The position numbers and the translations under genes are program-made. A stretch of DNA of 64,000 nucleotides from Buttiauxella sp. B2 (GTDB lineage: Bacteria; Pseudomonadota; Gammaproteobacteria; Enterobacterales; Enterobacteriaceae). Below the pieces are notes generated by a model, which worked only from the letters and a program-made list of their open reading frames with translations, was not told the DNA's origin and did no database searches. Location of the stretch: contig NZ_VEXQ01000007.1 in assembly GCF_006376615.1 (NCBI RefSeq), forward strand, positions 1 through 64,000, in the 5' to 3' direction. Shown here piece after piece: positions 23,174 through 32,972 of the stretch (the stretch's first letter is position 1; each line of letters opens with the position of its first letter).

Positions 23174-24448
23174 AAATTTAATCTCTTCCGCCTCATGCAG
23201 CATCACCCACGTTTGTGACAACTGTGTGGTTGCAATCACCTTCCCTGTCCGTACAGACCAGCGCACCGGCACCTGGCGCCGCACCGCATCAAAACCATTT
23301 TCTGCCGGAAGAATAATGAGGTTTGCCGCATTTCCTTCTACAAGGCCATAATCCTGCACACCAAAAGTACGAGCGCTGTTATCTGTAATCAGTTTCAGCC
23401 CTTCATCAATTTGCTGATAACCCATCATCTGGCAGACATGCAACCCCATATGCAGTACTTGCAACATATTGGCCGTACCCAGCGGATACCATGGGTCGAA
23501 GACATCATCATGACCGAAACAAACGTTAATACCCGCCTCGAGCAACTCTTTCACGCGGGTGATACCACGCCGTTTTGGATAATCATCGAAGCGGCCTTGC
23601 AGATGAATATTCACCAGAGGATTAGCGACAAAATTTATCCCGGACATTTTCAGTAAGCGGAATAGACGCGAGGTATAAGCACCGTTGTATGAGTGCATCG
23701 CCGTGGTATGGCTGGCGGTGACTCGCGCCCCAATACCGTCTCGCAATGCTAGTGCCGCCACAGTTTCAACAAAACGCGACTGCTCATCGTCAATTTCGTC
23801 GCAATGAATATCTAAGGGAAGGTCGTATTTCTGTGCCAGTGCGAAAACCTTATGCAAAGATTCAACGCCGTATTCGCGAGTGAACTCAAAATGTGGGATC
23901 GCACCGACCACATCCGCGCCCAAGCGCAACGCTTCTTCAAGCAACACTTCACCATTCGGATAGGAAAGAATCCCCTCTTGCGGGAAAGCTACTATTTGTA
24001 CTTCAATCCATGGCGCTGCTTCTTGCTTAACTTCCAGCATCGCTTTTAATGCGGTAAGCGTTGGGTCTGAAACATCAACGTGGGTGCGTACATACTGGAT
24101 ACCATTGGCAATCTGCCATTTCAGTGTTTTCCAGGCTCGCTGTTTTACATCCTCATGCGTGAGTAACGCTTTGCGTTCTGCCCAACGTTCAATGCCTTCA
24201 AACAGAGTACCGGACTGATTCCAGCTGGGTTGCCCGGCAGTTTGTGTGGTATCGAGGTGAATATGAGGCTCAATAAAGGGTGGGATTGCCAGGCCACCCC
24301 GCCCATTAAGAATTTGCTGGCTTTCGGGTTGGGGTTCGCTCATCGGTTTTATTGTTTTAAAACGCCCATTTTCAATAACGAGTTGCCACAGGCCTTCTCG
24401 CCCAACAAGACGCACATTTTGGATCAATTCCAACGTCATTTTGTTCAT
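23165..24448 (-). CDS. codA: Cytosine/isoguanine deaminase
   Basis: This 427-residue amidohydrolase converts cytosine to uracil and ammonia. It has the metal ligands HIH in [13 protein letters not shown] (His62, His64), [25 protein letters not shown] and the Asp pair in [12 protein letters not shown]; these residues and the length match E. coli CodA. The ATG at 24448 with AAGGGG upstream is chosen; the frame is open back to 24775, but that extension crosses the nirB promoter and looks unlike protein. In E. coli codA follows codB elsewhere in the genome; here it stands alone, between tsgA and nirB, without a permease gene. Confidence 0.95.
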   Translation of the reverse strand: MNKMTLELIQNVRLVGREGLWQLVIENGRFKTIKPMSEPQPESQQILNGRGGLAIPPFIEPHIHLDTTQTAGQPSWNQSGTLFEGIERWAERKALLTHEDVKQRAWKTLKWQIANGIQYVRTHVDVSDPTLTALKAMLEVKQEAAPWIEVQIVAFPQEGILSYPNGEVLLEEALRLGADVVGAIPHFEFTREYGVESLHKVFALAQKYDLPLDIHCDEIDDEQSRFVETVAALALRDGIGARVTASHTTAMHSYNGAYTSRLFRLLKMSGINFVANPLVNIHLQGRFDDYPKRRGITRVKELLEAGINVCFGHDDVFDPWYPLGTANMLQVLHMGLHVCQMMGYQQIDEGLKLITDNSARTFGVQDYGLVEGNAANLIILPAENGFDAVRRQVPVRWSVRTGKVIATTQLSQTWVMLHEAEEIKFGG

Positions 24449-24573
24449 ACCCACCCCTTCATGATTAACCACCTCTACTTCATAACACGGTCTGCAAAAT
24501 AAGGCATTTATTGTCTTACCGCGAATAATCAAACAATTCCGACACTTAGAAAAACCTTCTAAAATCAGACTCA

Positions 24574-24651
24574 TACCCATTAAGAGGTATATAAAGGTGT
24601 ATTTGATTTGTATCAATAATCGCCATTGCTGAATCGTTAAGGTAGGCAGTA
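24574..24651 (+). promoter_or_regulatory. nirB promoter with NarL/NarP and FNR sites
   Basis: A perfect FNR box TTGAT-TTGT-ATCAA lies at 24603-24616. Upstream, TACCCAT-TA-AGAGGTA (24574-24589) fits the 7-2-7 heptamer pair bound by NarL and NarP. TTAAGG near 24638-24643 serves as -10, giving a start near 24651, so the sites are centred at -41.5 and -69.5 exactly as in E. coli nirB. This predicts anaerobic, nitrate/nitrite-dependent expression. Confidence 0.88.
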
Positions 24652-24674
24652 ATAAAAAAGAAATTGAGGCAAAT

Positions 24675-27227
24675 ATGAGCAAAGTCAAAATCGCAGTAGT
24701 CGGTAATGGCATGGTCGGCCATCGCTTTATCGAAGACTTACTTGATAAAGCCCTGCCAGGCCAATTCGATATCACTGTTTTCTGCGAAGAGCCACGTAAA
24801 GCCTACGACCGCGTGCATCTGTCTTCCTATTTTTCCCATCATACCGCTGAAGAATTATCTCTGGTTCGCGAAGGCTTCTACGAGAAGCACGGCGTCAATG
24901 TGTTGGTGGGCGAACGCGCCATCACCATTAACCGCCAGGAAAAAGTCATTCACTCAAATACTGGCCGTACTGTTTATTACGACAAGCTTGTGATGGCGAC
25001 CGGTTCTTATCCGTGGATCCCGCCGATCAAAGGCTCTGAAACACAAGATTGTTTCGTCTACCGCACTATCGAAGATTTGAACGCCATTGAAGCCTGCGCC
25101 CGTCGCAGCAAGCGCGGCGCCGTTGTTGGTGGTGGTTTGCTTGGCCTTGAAGCCGCAGGTGCGTTGAAAAACCTCGGCGTAGAAACCCACGTCATTGAAT
25201 TCGCCCCAATGCTGATGGCCGAACAACTCGACCAAATGGGCGGCGAGCAGCTACGCAATAAAATCGAAAGCATGGGCGTGCGCGTTCATACCAGCAAAAA
25301 CACCCTGGAAATCGTACAAGTTGGTAACGAAGCACGTAAGACCATGCGTTTTGCTGACGGCACCGATCTGGAAGTGGACTTTATCGTCTTCTCCACCGGC
25401 ATCCGCCCACGCGATAAACTAGCAACCCAATGCGGCCTGGCTACAGCTCAGCGCGGCGGCATCGTAGTTAATGACACTTGCCAGACTTCTGATCCAGATA
25501 TCTACGCCATTGGCGAATGCGCAAGCTGGAATAACCGTACATTCGGCCTGGTAGCGCCTGGTTATAAAATGGCACAAGTCACTGCTGACCATCTGCTCGG
25601 TACAGAAAACGCGTTTGAAGGCGCGGACATGAGTGCCAAGCTGAAATTGCTCGGTGTCGATGTCGGCGGGATTGGTGATGCTCATGGCCGCACACCAAAT
25701 TGCCGCAGTTATGTTTATCTCGACGAAAGCAAAGAAGTTTATAAGCGTCTTATTGTCAGTGCCGACAACAAAACCCTGCTCGGTGCGGTTCTGGTTGGCG
25801 ATACCAGCGACTACGGCAACCTGCTGCAACTGGTATTGAATGACATTGAGCTGCCGGAAAACCCTGACGCACTGATCCTGCCTGCGCACGCCAGCTCAGG
25901 CAAACCAGCCATTGGCGTTGATAAACTACCGGACAGCGCACAAATCTGCTCCTGCTTCGATGTCACCAAAGGGCATCTGATCAAAGCCATCAATAAAGGC
26001 TGCCACACGGTAGCGGCGTTAAAAGCTGAAACCAAAGCAGGCACTGGCTGCGGTGGCTGTATCCCGTTAATTACTCAGGTATTGAATGCTGAGCTGAGCA
26101 AGCAAGGCATCGAAGTTAACCACAACCTATGTGAACACTTCGCATTTTCTCGCCAGGAGCTGTACCACCTGATCCGTGTTGAAGGCATTAAATCTTTCGA
26201 CGAGTTGCTGGAAAAGTACGGTAAAGGCTACGGTTGTGAAGTCTGTAAACCGACTGTCGGTTCTTTGCTGGCCTCTTGCTGGAACGAATATGTGCTTTCT
26301 CCAAAGCACACACCACTGCAAGACACCAACGACAACTTCCTGGGCAACATCCAGAAAGACGGTACTTACTCTGTAATCCCTCGTTCAGCAGGCGGTGAAA
26401 TTACGCCGGAAGGCTTGATGGAAGTAGGCCGCATCGCACGCGAATTTAATCTCTACACCAAAATCACCGGTTCCCAGCGTATCGGCCTGTTTGGCGCGCA
26501 AAAAGACGACTTACCAGAAATCTGGCGTCAACTGATTGAAGCTGGCTTCGAAACAGGTCATGCGTACGCGAAGGCACTGCGTATGGCGAAAACCTGCGTA
26601 GGTAGCACCTGGTGCCGTTACGGCGTTGGTGACAGCGTAGGTTTCGGCGTCGAGCTGGAAAACCGTTACAAAGGTATTCGTACTCCACACAAAATGAAGT
26701 TCGGTGTTTCTGGCTGCACCCGTGAATGTGCAGAAGCACAGGGTAAAGACGTGGGTATTATCGCCACCGAAAAAGGCTGGAACCTGTATGTGTGCGGCAA
26801 CGGTGGTATGAAGCCACGTCATGCAGACTTACTGGCTGCGGACTTAGACAACGAAACGCTGATCAAATACCTCGATCGTTTCATGATGTTCTACATCCGC
26901 ACTGCAGACAAACTGACCCGTACTGCGCCGTGGTTAGATAGCCTGGAAGGGGGTATCGACTATCTCAAGCAGGTCATTATCGAAGACAAGCTGGGCCTTA
27001 ACGCTCAACTTGAAGCCGAAATTGAACGCCTACGTGAAAAAGTTATCTGCGAATGGACTGAAACGGTTAATACCCCAGAAGCACAGGTTCGCTTCAAACA
27101 CTTTATCAATAGCCCGCAGCGCGACCCGAACGTACAAATCGTGCCTGAGCGCGAGCAACATCGTCCGGCTACGCCTTACGAACGTATCCCGGTCACTCTG
27201 GTAGAAGAAGTGGAGGAAAATGTATGA
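24675..27227 (+). CDS. nirB: NADH-dependent nitrite reductase large subunit
   Basis: This 850-residue cytosolic enzyme reduces nitrite to ammonia with NADH. The N-terminal FAD/NAD oxidoreductase (1-400) has [15 protein letters not shown] and [17 protein letters not shown]-like [2Fe-2S] region follows ([15 protein letters not shown] ... CGGC, about 418-460). The C-terminal sulfite/nitrite reductase core has [10 protein letters not shown] and [13 protein letters not shown], whose cysteines bind the coupled siroheme and [4Fe-4S]. It overlaps nirD by four bases. Siroheme comes from CysG encoded downstream. Confidence 0.98.
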   Translation: MSKVKIAVVGNGMVGHRFIEDLLDKALPGQFDITVFCEEPRKAYDRVHLSSYFSHHTAEELSLVREGFYEKHGVNVLVGERAITINRQEKVIHSNTGRTVYYDKLVMATGSYPWIPPIKGSETQDCFVYRTIEDLNAIEACARRSKRGAVVGGGLLGLEAAGALKNLGVETHVIEFAPMLMAEQLDQMGGEQLRNKIESMGVRVHTSKNTLEIVQVGNEARKTMRFADGTDLEVDFIVFSTGIRPRDKLATQCGLATAQRGGIVVNDTCQTSDPDIYAIGECASWNNRTFGLVAPGYKMAQVTADHLLGTENAFEGADMSAKLKLLGVDVGGIGDAHGRTPNCRSYVYLDESKEVYKRLIVSADNKTLLGAVLVGDTSDYGNLLQLVLNDIELPENPDALILPAHASSGKPAIGVDKLPDSAQICSCFDVTKGHLIKAINKGCHTVAALKAETKAGTGCGGCIPLITQVLNAELSKQGIEVNHNLCEHFAFSRQELYHLIRVEGIKSFDELLEKYGKGYGCEVCKPTVGSLLASCWNEYVLSPKHTPLQDTNDNFLGNIQKDGTYSVIPRSAGGEITPEGLMEVGRIAREFNLYTKITGSQRIGLFGAQKDDLPEIWRQLIEAGFETGHAYAKALRMAKTCVGSTWCRYGVGDSVGFGVELENRYKGIRTPHKMKFGVSGCTRECAEAQGKDVGIIATEKGWNLYVCGNGGMKPRHADLLAADLDNETLIKYLDRFMMFYIRTADKLTRTAPWLDSLEGGIDYLKQVIIEDKLGLNAQLEAEIERLREKVICEWTETVNTPEAQVRFKHFINSPQRDPNVQIVPEREQHRPATPYERIPVTLVEEVEENV

Positions 27228-27550
27228 GCCAGTGGACTACCGTTTGCCCGTTAAACGACATCCTGCCTGCTACCGGTGTTTGCGCATTGCTAGGTAATGA
27301 GCAGATAGCAATTTTCCGCCCACGGAACGATGATCAAGTTTTCGCTATCAGTAACATTGACCCGTTCTTTGAAGCCAGTGTGCTGTCGCGCGGCCTGATT
27401 GCCGAACACCAAAACGAACTGTGGGTTGCCAGCCCGTTGAAAAAGCAGCATTTCAGACTGCGAGACGGGTTGTGCATGGAAGACGAGAGCCGCTCAATTG
27501 CGCATTACCCAGCACGCGTTCAAGACGGTCAGGTTCAGATTAAAGCATAA
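27224..27550 (+). CDS. nirD: NADH-dependent nitrite reductase small subunit
   Basis: This 108-residue partner of NirB has a Rieske-like fold (starting [20 protein letters not shown]) but lacks the Cys-His cluster ligands, as is normal for NirD in enterobacteria. It is required for full NirB activity. ATGA overlap with the end of nirB and a GGAGGA ribosome site inside nirB show tight translational coupling. Confidence 0.96.
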   Translation: MSQWTTVCPLNDILPATGVCALLGNEQIAIFRPRNDDQVFAISNIDPFFEASVLSRGLIAEHQNELWVASPLKKQHFRLRDGLCMEDESRSIAHYPARVQDGQVQIKA

Positions 27551-27553
27551 GAT

Positions 27554-27635
27554 AACCCTCACCCCAGAAGAAAGCGGACACCGTTCAGTCCCCTCGCCCC
27601 TTTGGGGAGAGGGGAAGGGTGAGAGGCAATAACAC
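27554..27635. repeat. Nested palindromic repeat between nirD and nirC
   Basis: Outer arms AACCCTCACC and GGGTGAGAGG enclose an inner hairpin CCCCTCGCCCC / GGGGAGAGGGG. This CCCTC/GAGGG intergenic element is a familiar enterobacterial palindromic repeat. It lies inside the nir operon and may stabilise the nirBD part of the message or reduce transcription into nirC. Confidence 0.65.
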
Positions 27636-27680
27636 CGTATTCGATTTCATTATTTTCTTTTAATTTATTGGGATAACAAA

Positions 27681-28487
27681 ATGTTCACCGATACCATTAA
27701 TAAATGTGCGGCAAATGCTGCACGCATTGCCCGACTGTCAAAAAACAACCCGCTTGGTTTCTGGATAAGCTCCGCGATGGCGGGTGCTTACGTTGGTCTT
27801 GGGATCATCCTGATTTTCACTCTTGGTAACCTTATTGAACCTGCGTTGCGTCCACTGGTTATGGGAGCGACCTTCGGTATCGCCCTGACGCTGGTCATCA
27901 TTGCTGGTTCTGAATTATTTACCGGCCACACCATGTTCCTGACGTTTGGTGTAAAAGCAGGCACTATTTCCCATGGTCAAATGTGGGCGATTCTGCCAAA
28001 AACTTGGCTCGGCAACCTGATTGGTTCTGTGTTTGTCGCCCTGCTTTACAACTGGGGTGGTGGCAGCCTACTACCGTTAGATACAAGCCTAGTCCACACC
28101 GCCGCACTGGCAAAAACCACCGCGCCTGCAATGGTGCTGTTCTTTAAAGGTGCCCTGTGTAACTGGCTGGTTTGCCTTGCAATCTGGATGGCAGTGCGTA
28201 CCGAAGGTGCCGCTAAATTCCTCGCTATCTGGTGGTGTTTGCTGGCGTTTATCGCTTCAGGTTACGAACACTCTGTTGCCAATATGACCTTGTTTGCGCT
28301 TTCATGGTTTGGCCATCATAGCGAAGCTTATACGCTGGCAGGAATCGGCCACAATCTGTTGTGGGTAACGCTTGGGAATACCCTTTCCGGTGTAGTATTC
28401 ATGGGTCTGGGTTATTGGTATGCTACCCCGAAAGCCGAGCGTCCACAGCCTGAGCGAATCGCCACGCCGGAGACTGCACGCAACTAA
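27681..28487 (+). CDS. nirC: Nitrite transporter NirC
   Basis: This 268-residue inner-membrane channel of the formate/nitrite transporter family imports nitrite. It shows six hydrophobic helices and FNT signatures, including the helix-breaking loop in GSELFTGHTMFL and CNWLVCLAIWMA, with the channel-lining His-containing loop AGIGHNLLWVTLGN near the C-terminus. Length matches E. coli. It lies between nirBD and cysG in the operon, with a palindromic repeat upstream. Confidence 0.97.
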   Translation: MFTDTINKCAANAARIARLSKNNPLGFWISSAMAGAYVGLGIILIFTLGNLIEPALRPLVMGATFGIALTLVIIAGSELFTGHTMFLTFGVKAGTISHGQMWAILPKTWLGNLIGSVFVALLYNWGGGSLLPLDTSLVHTAALAKTTAPAMVLFFKGALCNWLVCLAIWMAVRTEGAAKFLAIWWCLLAFIASGYEHSVANMTLFALSWFGHHSEAYTLAGIGHNLLWVTLGNTLSGVVFMGLGYWYATPKAERPQPERIATPETARN

Positions 28488-28506
28488 TTTCTTTTGAGGA
28501 TTGACC

Positions 28507-29880
28507 GTGGATCACCTGCCTATATTTTGTCAATTGCGAGGTCGTACCTGCCTGTTAGTCGGCGGTGGCGATGTTGCTGAACGTAAAGCGCGTTTGTTGA
28601 TGGAGGCAGGTGCACAAGTCACTGTGAATGCCCTGGACTTCTCCCCGCAATTTCATGTGTGGGCTGAACAGGGCATGATTACTTTAGTCCAGGGTGAATT
28701 CCAACCCACGCTGCTTGATGTTTGCTGGCTAGCTATTGCCGCAACAGACAACGATGTAGTGAATCAACAAGTCAGCGACGCTGCTGAATCCCGCCGTATA
28801 TTCTGTAATGTGGTCGATGCGCCTAAGCAAGCCAGCTTTATCATGCCATCGATTATTGACCGTTCACCGCTGATGGTTGCGGTCTCATCTGGTGGGACTT
28901 CCCCGGTACTTGCCCGTCTGCTGCGTGAAAAACTCGAAGCCATTCTGCCATTGCATCTGGGAAAAATTGCCTCTTATGCAGGAACCCTGCGTGGTCGAGT
29001 GAAAGCGAATTTCAAAACCATGGGCGAACGCCGCCGGTTCTGGGAAAAGTTCTTCACTAACGACAGGCTGGCGCAATATCTGGCCAACGAAGATAAGCAC
29101 GCCATCGACCAGGAAACCGAGTCGATGTTTGCAACACCGTTGGATCATCGCGGTGAAGTGGTGCTGGTCGGTGCAGGTCCAGGCGATGCAGGGTTGTTGA
29201 CGCTCAAAGGGCTACAACAAATCCAGCAAGCCGATGTGGTGGTTTATGACCGACTGGTGTCCGATGACATCATGAATCTGGTGCGTCGCGATGCCGACCG
29301 TGTGTTTGTAGGTAAACGCGCGGGCTACCACTGTGTTCCACAAGAAGAAATTAACCAGATTCTGCTGCGCGAAGCGCAAAGCGGAAAACGCGTCGTGCGC
29401 CTGAAAGGTGGTGATCCGTTTATCTTTGGGCGTGGTGGAGAAGAACTGGAAACCCTGTGCGAAGGCGGTATTCCGTTCTCCGTCGTGCCGGGTATTACTG
29501 CCGCTTCCGGCTGCTCTGCATATTCTGGTATTCCATTAACTCACCGCGATTACGCACAAAGCGTGCGCCTGGTTACCGGGCACTTGAAAACGGGTGGCGA
29601 ACTGGACTGGGAAAACCTGGCTGCGGAAAAACAGACGCTGGTCTTCTACATGGGTTTGAACCAGGCACCAGCGATTCAGGAAAAATTGATTGAGTACGGG
29701 ATGTCTGCCGAAATGCCAGTTGCATTGGTAGAAAATGGCACCGCAGTGACACAACGTGTGGTCAGCGGAACATTAAACGAACTCGGTGCATTGTCCACTC
29801 AGGTCGCAAGTCCGGCATTGATTATCGTCGGCAGAGTTGTCGCATTGCGCGATAAGCTGAACTGGTTCTCGAATCACTGA
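28507..29880 (+). CDS. cysG: Siroheme synthase (multifunctional CysG)
   Basis: This 457-residue trifunctional enzyme makes siroheme from uroporphyrinogen III. The N-terminal half (1-about 205) is the precorrin-2 dehydrogenase/sirohydrochlorin ferrochelatase with [14 protein letters not shown] and [18 protein letters not shown]. The C-terminal half (about 216-457) is the SAM-dependent methyltransferase with [15 protein letters not shown] and [16 protein letters not shown]. The GTG at 28507 with TTGAGGA upstream gives the exact E. coli length; a TTG at 28501 would disrupt that spacing. It supplies siroheme to NirB and to sulfite reductase. Confidence 0.97.
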   Translation: MDHLPIFCQLRGRTCLLVGGGDVAERKARLLMEAGAQVTVNALDFSPQFHVWAEQGMITLVQGEFQPTLLDVCWLAIAATDNDVVNQQVSDAAESRRIFCNVVDAPKQASFIMPSIIDRSPLMVAVSSGGTSPVLARLLREKLEAILPLHLGKIASYAGTLRGRVKANFKTMGERRRFWEKFFTNDRLAQYLANEDKHAIDQETESMFATPLDHRGEVVLVGAGPGDAGLLTLKGLQQIQQADVVVYDRLVSDDIMNLVRRDADRVFVGKRAGYHCVPQEEINQILLREAQSGKRVVRLKGGDPFIFGRGGEELETLCEGGIPFSVVPGITAASGCSAYSGIPLTHRDYAQSVRLVTGHLKTGGELDWENLAAEKQTLVFYMGLNQAPAIQEKLIEYGMSAEMPVALVENGTAVTQRVVSGTLNELGALSTQVASPALIIVGRVVALRDKLNWFSNH

Positions 29881-29993
29881 TCTACCCGTCATAATTCAAG
29901 ATGCAGGTGCGTTGGCAGTGTTCGCACGCCCCGGTCACATAGTTTTAGTTATGCTCACAAGACCTTCCTGCAACTCAAATTATTTTGGGTATA
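29881..29993 (-). repeat. ERIC element between cysG and yhfS
   Basis: The ends TACCCGTCATAATTCAAG and ATTTTGGGTATA are inverted copies of each other, as in ERIC. The reversed core contains GTGACCGGGGCGTGCGAAC and GCCAACGCACCTGCA, matching the ERIC core and right end. The core is diverged and the element is about 113 bp, somewhat short. In E. coli K-12 this site holds yhfL and the frl genes. Confidence 0.8.
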
Positions 29994-30001
29994 CATCCAA
30001 T

Positions 30002-30024
30002 ATCGCTCTCTTTAAGAGAGCGAT
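30002..30024. terminator. Bidirectional terminator between cysG and yhfS
   Basis: ATCGCTCTCTT and AAGAGAGCGAT form a perfect stem with a minimal loop, followed on the plus strand by TTGATTT. It lies five bases from the yhfS stop and serves both convergent operons. Confidence 0.75.
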
Positions 30025-30029
30025 TTGAT

Positions 30030-31115
30030 TTAGAGACCCTTACAACTTTCCTGCAAAATACGTATCACCGTCTGCGCACCGCTGCGATTGGGATTAATAC
30101 GGATCATTCGTTGTTCAAGCGTAGGGTCTGACTGACGAAACGTACCGGACACACGGTAAAACAGCGGCGGGATTTCATACTTCGATTCCGCGCCAACCGG
30201 ATATGGTAACGCACCTAACTGCTGCGCACCGTTGAGTACCCGCTCTGCAATCGGTTGATGGAACTCCACCAACACCACCTTTGATTGCGCATTAGCGATA
30301 AACGCCTGCTTCACTTGTGGAATGATGCCTGAGTTCAGCGCGTCGACAAGATTGTCGTTAACCTGCGCCTGCACTGCGTGCATGACTGGCGCAAACACCA
30401 ATCCCCGCAACGCTTCCATTGCCTGAAAACCCTGCACCTGGCAGCCGCCTGAATACATGCTCTGACGCACCGCATTAACCACTTTCTCGTCACCGACCAC
30501 AACACCAATGCCCGCTGGTCCAAACAGCTTGAAGCTCGAAAAGGTCGACAGCGTCGCACCACATTCACAGCCAATACCGTCGACCTTCATCACCGCATAG
30601 TTGTCATCAGTTAGCGACGGTATGCCATGTTGATTGAAGCAGGCGATAACATCCTGCAAGACATACGAGTCATCTATTTTCTGTCGGGTATGCTGAATAA
30701 GTGCCGCCTGCGGGCGGTGCAATTCAATGGCCCGGTTCACCTCATCAAGCTGATTAAAATCGGCACGAATTAGCGTTAAACCCATCTGTTCGGCAATCAC
30801 CGCCGTAGTGGGGTAAAGAGGCGCATCGTGGATAAGCAGGCTTTCACCGGCTTTCAACAATGCTACCAATCCACAGCGGATTGCCCCCGTTCCCGCACCC
30901 TGTACCAACGCTGCGGCAGGAGAAGCAAAGAAATCAGCTATAACGGCTTCAACACGCTGGGTCATTTGTGGCTGATTAAGACCCGGAACTAAACCCAAAT
31001 CGCCAGTATTAAGAAAGTCGCTTCCCGGGAAATGGTGACAAATGGTATCCACAAGCTTGAACTGTTTGAGCTGCGCCTGTTCCATCGTCAAGCTTTGTAG
31101 GGGATAAGTTTTCAT
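30030..31115 (-). CDS. yhfS: PLP-dependent aminotransferase-like enzyme YhfS
   Basis: This 361-residue fold-type I PLP enzyme has the phosphate-binding segment GAGTGAIRCGLVALL (about 73-87), an Asp-containing DDNYAVMKVDG, and the likely Schiff-base lysine Lys196 in STFSSFKLFGPAGIG. It resembles cystathionine lyase/aminotransferase enzymes but no reaction is known. It is the last gene of the yhfZ-S operon. A perfect 8-bp hairpin lies between it and yhfT. Confidence 0.92.
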   Translation of the reverse strand: MKTYPLQSLTMEQAQLKQFKLVDTICHHFPGSDFLNTGDLGLVPGLNQPQMTQRVEAVIADFFASPAAALVQGAGTGAIRCGLVALLKAGESLLIHDAPLYPTTAVIAEQMGLTLIRADFNQLDEVNRAIELHRPQAALIQHTRQKIDDSYVLQDVIACFNQHGIPSLTDDNYAVMKVDGIGCECGATLSTFSSFKLFGPAGIGVVVGDEKVVNAVRQSMYSGGCQVQGFQAMEALRGLVFAPVMHAVQAQVNDNLVDALNSGIIPQVKQAFIANAQSKVVLVEFHQPIAERVLNGAQQLGALPYPVGAESKYEIPPLFYRVSGTFRQSDPTLEQRMIRINPNRSGAQTVIRILQESCKGL

Positions 31116-31134
31116 TGGTATGCTCCGTTAAATC

Positions 31135-31162
31135 CCCCTGCGGCATAGAGCTGACGCAGGGG
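31135..31162 (-). other. Intercistronic hairpin between yhfT and yhfS
   Basis: CCCCTGCG and CGCAGGGG form a perfect 8-bp stem with a 12-base loop. No T-run follows on the minus strand, so it is more likely an mRNA-processing or stability hairpin than a terminator. It would uncouple yhfS level from yhfT. Confidence 0.5.
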
Positions 31163-31170
31163 AAGTACAA

Positions 31171-32526
31171 TTAGCCAAGGCCAACCAGATTGATTACGTT
31201 GGCTAAAATCCCCACGATAATGGTCGCAATTGGGCCAATAGCCATTTCAACGAGTGGTCGTTTAGACGTGCGGTTCAGCAGATAGATCCCAGCTACCACC
31301 AGGAAACCCATTCCCGGTAAAATAGCGTTGGAAGCCATCATTCCCCCAACCAGCAACGACACTTCCAACATCCGGGTGATGGCTGTACGGATATGATCAC
31401 CACACGCTTTAACACCAGGATATTTATCCAGCCAGATCGCTATTTTTCCCAGCAGTCGGATTTCAGCGAACATAATCACGCAGCCAGAAATAAACGCGAT
31501 CCACGGATTGTTGGTTGCCAGGCCTGCCACAAACACGAACTTCATGCCTTCCGGACTATAAACCCCAGTGGCAATGGCTGTAGTGCCCACTAATGGCACA
31601 AAGCTAATTGCGCGCGCCAGCGCTACTAACATGGCACTGGTACCTTCTCCTTGCGCCATCAGTTGCAAGGATACCGGCCCTTCCGCTAGCAGGCTGAATG
31701 ACATGGTTCCCGCGACAGCGACTAGCCCGCCACTGAGAACCAGGTACCAGATGTTTTTCTGGATACGCTGAATACGAGTAGAAAATAACCCGACCAACAT
31801 TTCATTCGCGCCAACCGCAGGTGCCTGGCCATCAGCCGCTTTCGCAGGACGTTCTTTAATAGCGAAATAGAACATTGCCACCATAGCAAGCAGCAGTGCG
31901 ATGCCATTAGGATCAAGATTAACGGGTTTGCTCAGGCGGCCGCCGAAACTCATTGCGCCAAGGGACTGTGTTGCCAGATAGCCCGTCAGCGTCACTACCA
32001 GAACCCAGAGCCCTTTGCGATAACCATACTGGTATGCCACTACTAGCGCGGGGAACAAAGCAAAACAGACGATGATGGGTTCACCAACTTTGCTCAGTTG
32101 ATTCATAAAATTCACTGGCAAATGAGCAAATGCATCGACTACGGAACGTAGACCGGCCATCAGCGCGATGGAATACACGACGCCTATGACCCCCGATAAA
32201 ATGAACCCTTTCCTACTGTCCGCACACCAGGTCCCGATCACGTCAGTACCGAGTAACAGGCTGTGCACCAGAATAATCGGTGCAGCCAGAGAGAACGGAA
32301 TACCAAAACCAATAACCAGTCCAAAACTCAGTGCAAAACTGGTGGTTGCAAGTACTTTACGGCTCATCCTGCCTTCAAGGTACTCAGGTACTAATGGCCT
32401 CAATCCATCGTGAAATACGGCCACACCTCTGTTAGCCATCATGGCCGAGATCCCACCAATGAGCGCCAGCAGGCCGGCTTTGGTGGGATCGATTTCCATC
32501 AATCGGGTTAGAAACTCGAATCCCAT
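31171..32526 (-). CDS. yhfT: YhfT family membrane protein
   Basis: This 451-residue inner-membrane protein has about 11-12 hydrophobic segments. It shares with E. coli YhfT (from memory) the patterns AVFHDGLRPLVPEYLEGRMSR, PLVGTTAIATGVY and the C-terminal FLVVAGIYLLNR, but overall identity looks low and length is about 17 residues greater. It is a predicted transporter of unknown substrate. It follows yhfU by 11 bases, with AGAGGA ahead of the ATG. The pair yhfU-yhfT may have been acquired together. Confidence 0.88.
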   Translation of the reverse strand: MGFEFLTRLMEIDPTKAGLLALIGGISAMMANRGVAVFHDGLRPLVPEYLEGRMSRKVLATTSFALSFGLVIGFGIPFSLAAPIILVHSLLLGTDVIGTWCADSRKGFILSGVIGVVYSIALMAGLRSVVDAFAHLPVNFMNQLSKVGEPIIVCFALFPALVVAYQYGYRKGLWVLVVTLTGYLATQSLGAMSFGGRLSKPVNLDPNGIALLLAMVAMFYFAIKERPAKAADGQAPAVGANEMLVGLFSTRIQRIQKNIWYLVLSGGLVAVAGTMSFSLLAEGPVSLQLMAQGEGTSAMLVALARAISFVPLVGTTAIATGVYSPEGMKFVFVAGLATNNPWIAFISGCVIMFAEIRLLGKIAIWLDKYPGVKACGDHIRTAITRMLEVSLLVGGMMASNAILPGMGFLVVAGIYLLNRTSKRPLVEMAIGPIATIIVGILANVINLVGLG

Positions 32527-32537
32527 AAACCGGTCCT

Positions 32538-32900
32538 CTACTGAGATAAAATCGCTTTAATCACAACAGGCATCACGACATCGATATCCTGACCAGTAAA
32601 TCCAAATGCCGTTTTGCCCTTGTTCACATGACCGATGATTTCTTCATCAGAAAGGATTTTCCCGGGCATCCCGAGGGTGACACATTTATCGGCACCAACA
32701 ATGGCGATAGCCATTGCCAGCGCCCCGCCGCCACCTGTATTACAGGCGCCAAAGTAAAAATCAGCATTACCACTTTTCAATGCCATCGCGGCTTCAATAT
32801 CACCCATCACTGTGATGGAAGTAGCACGTTCACCCGCCAGAGATTGCAGCACATCAGCAATTCTCTGTTTTTCAATTTGTCCGCCAATTACGAATTTCAT
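32538..32900 (-). CDS. yhfU: DUF2620 family protein YhfU (diverged form)
   Basis: This 120-residue protein has the DUF2620 pattern: MGDIEAAMALKSGNADFYFG, ACNTGGGGALAMAIAIVG and GKTAFGFTGQDIDVVMPV, matching the arrangement in E. coli YhfU. Its N-terminus (MKFVIGGQIEKQRIADVL) differs from the E. coli form (MKKIGVAGLQRE...), while a relic of the latter type lies just upstream. The ATG at 32900 with AAGGA is chosen over one at 32921. The function is unknown; the glycine-rich ACNTGGGG loop could bind a phosphate, which is a guess. Confidence 0.88.
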   Translation of the reverse strand: MKFVIGGQIEKQRIADVLQSLAGERATSITVMGDIEAAMALKSGNADFYFGACNTGGGGALAMAIAIVGADKCVTLGMPGKILSDEEIIGHVNKGKTAFGFTGQDIDVVMPVVIKAILSQ

Positions 32901-32972
32901 AGACTTATCCTTCATTAACAATATTGTGGAGTTGTATCTGCACTTTTTCTTAGTTACAGCCAGAGATGACGT

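Noticed and set aside
24449-24775. A 109-residue N-terminal extension of codA
   Set aside because: The frame is open by chance. It would run through the nirB promoter and into nirB, and codA homology begins at the ATG at 24448 with a good ribosome site.
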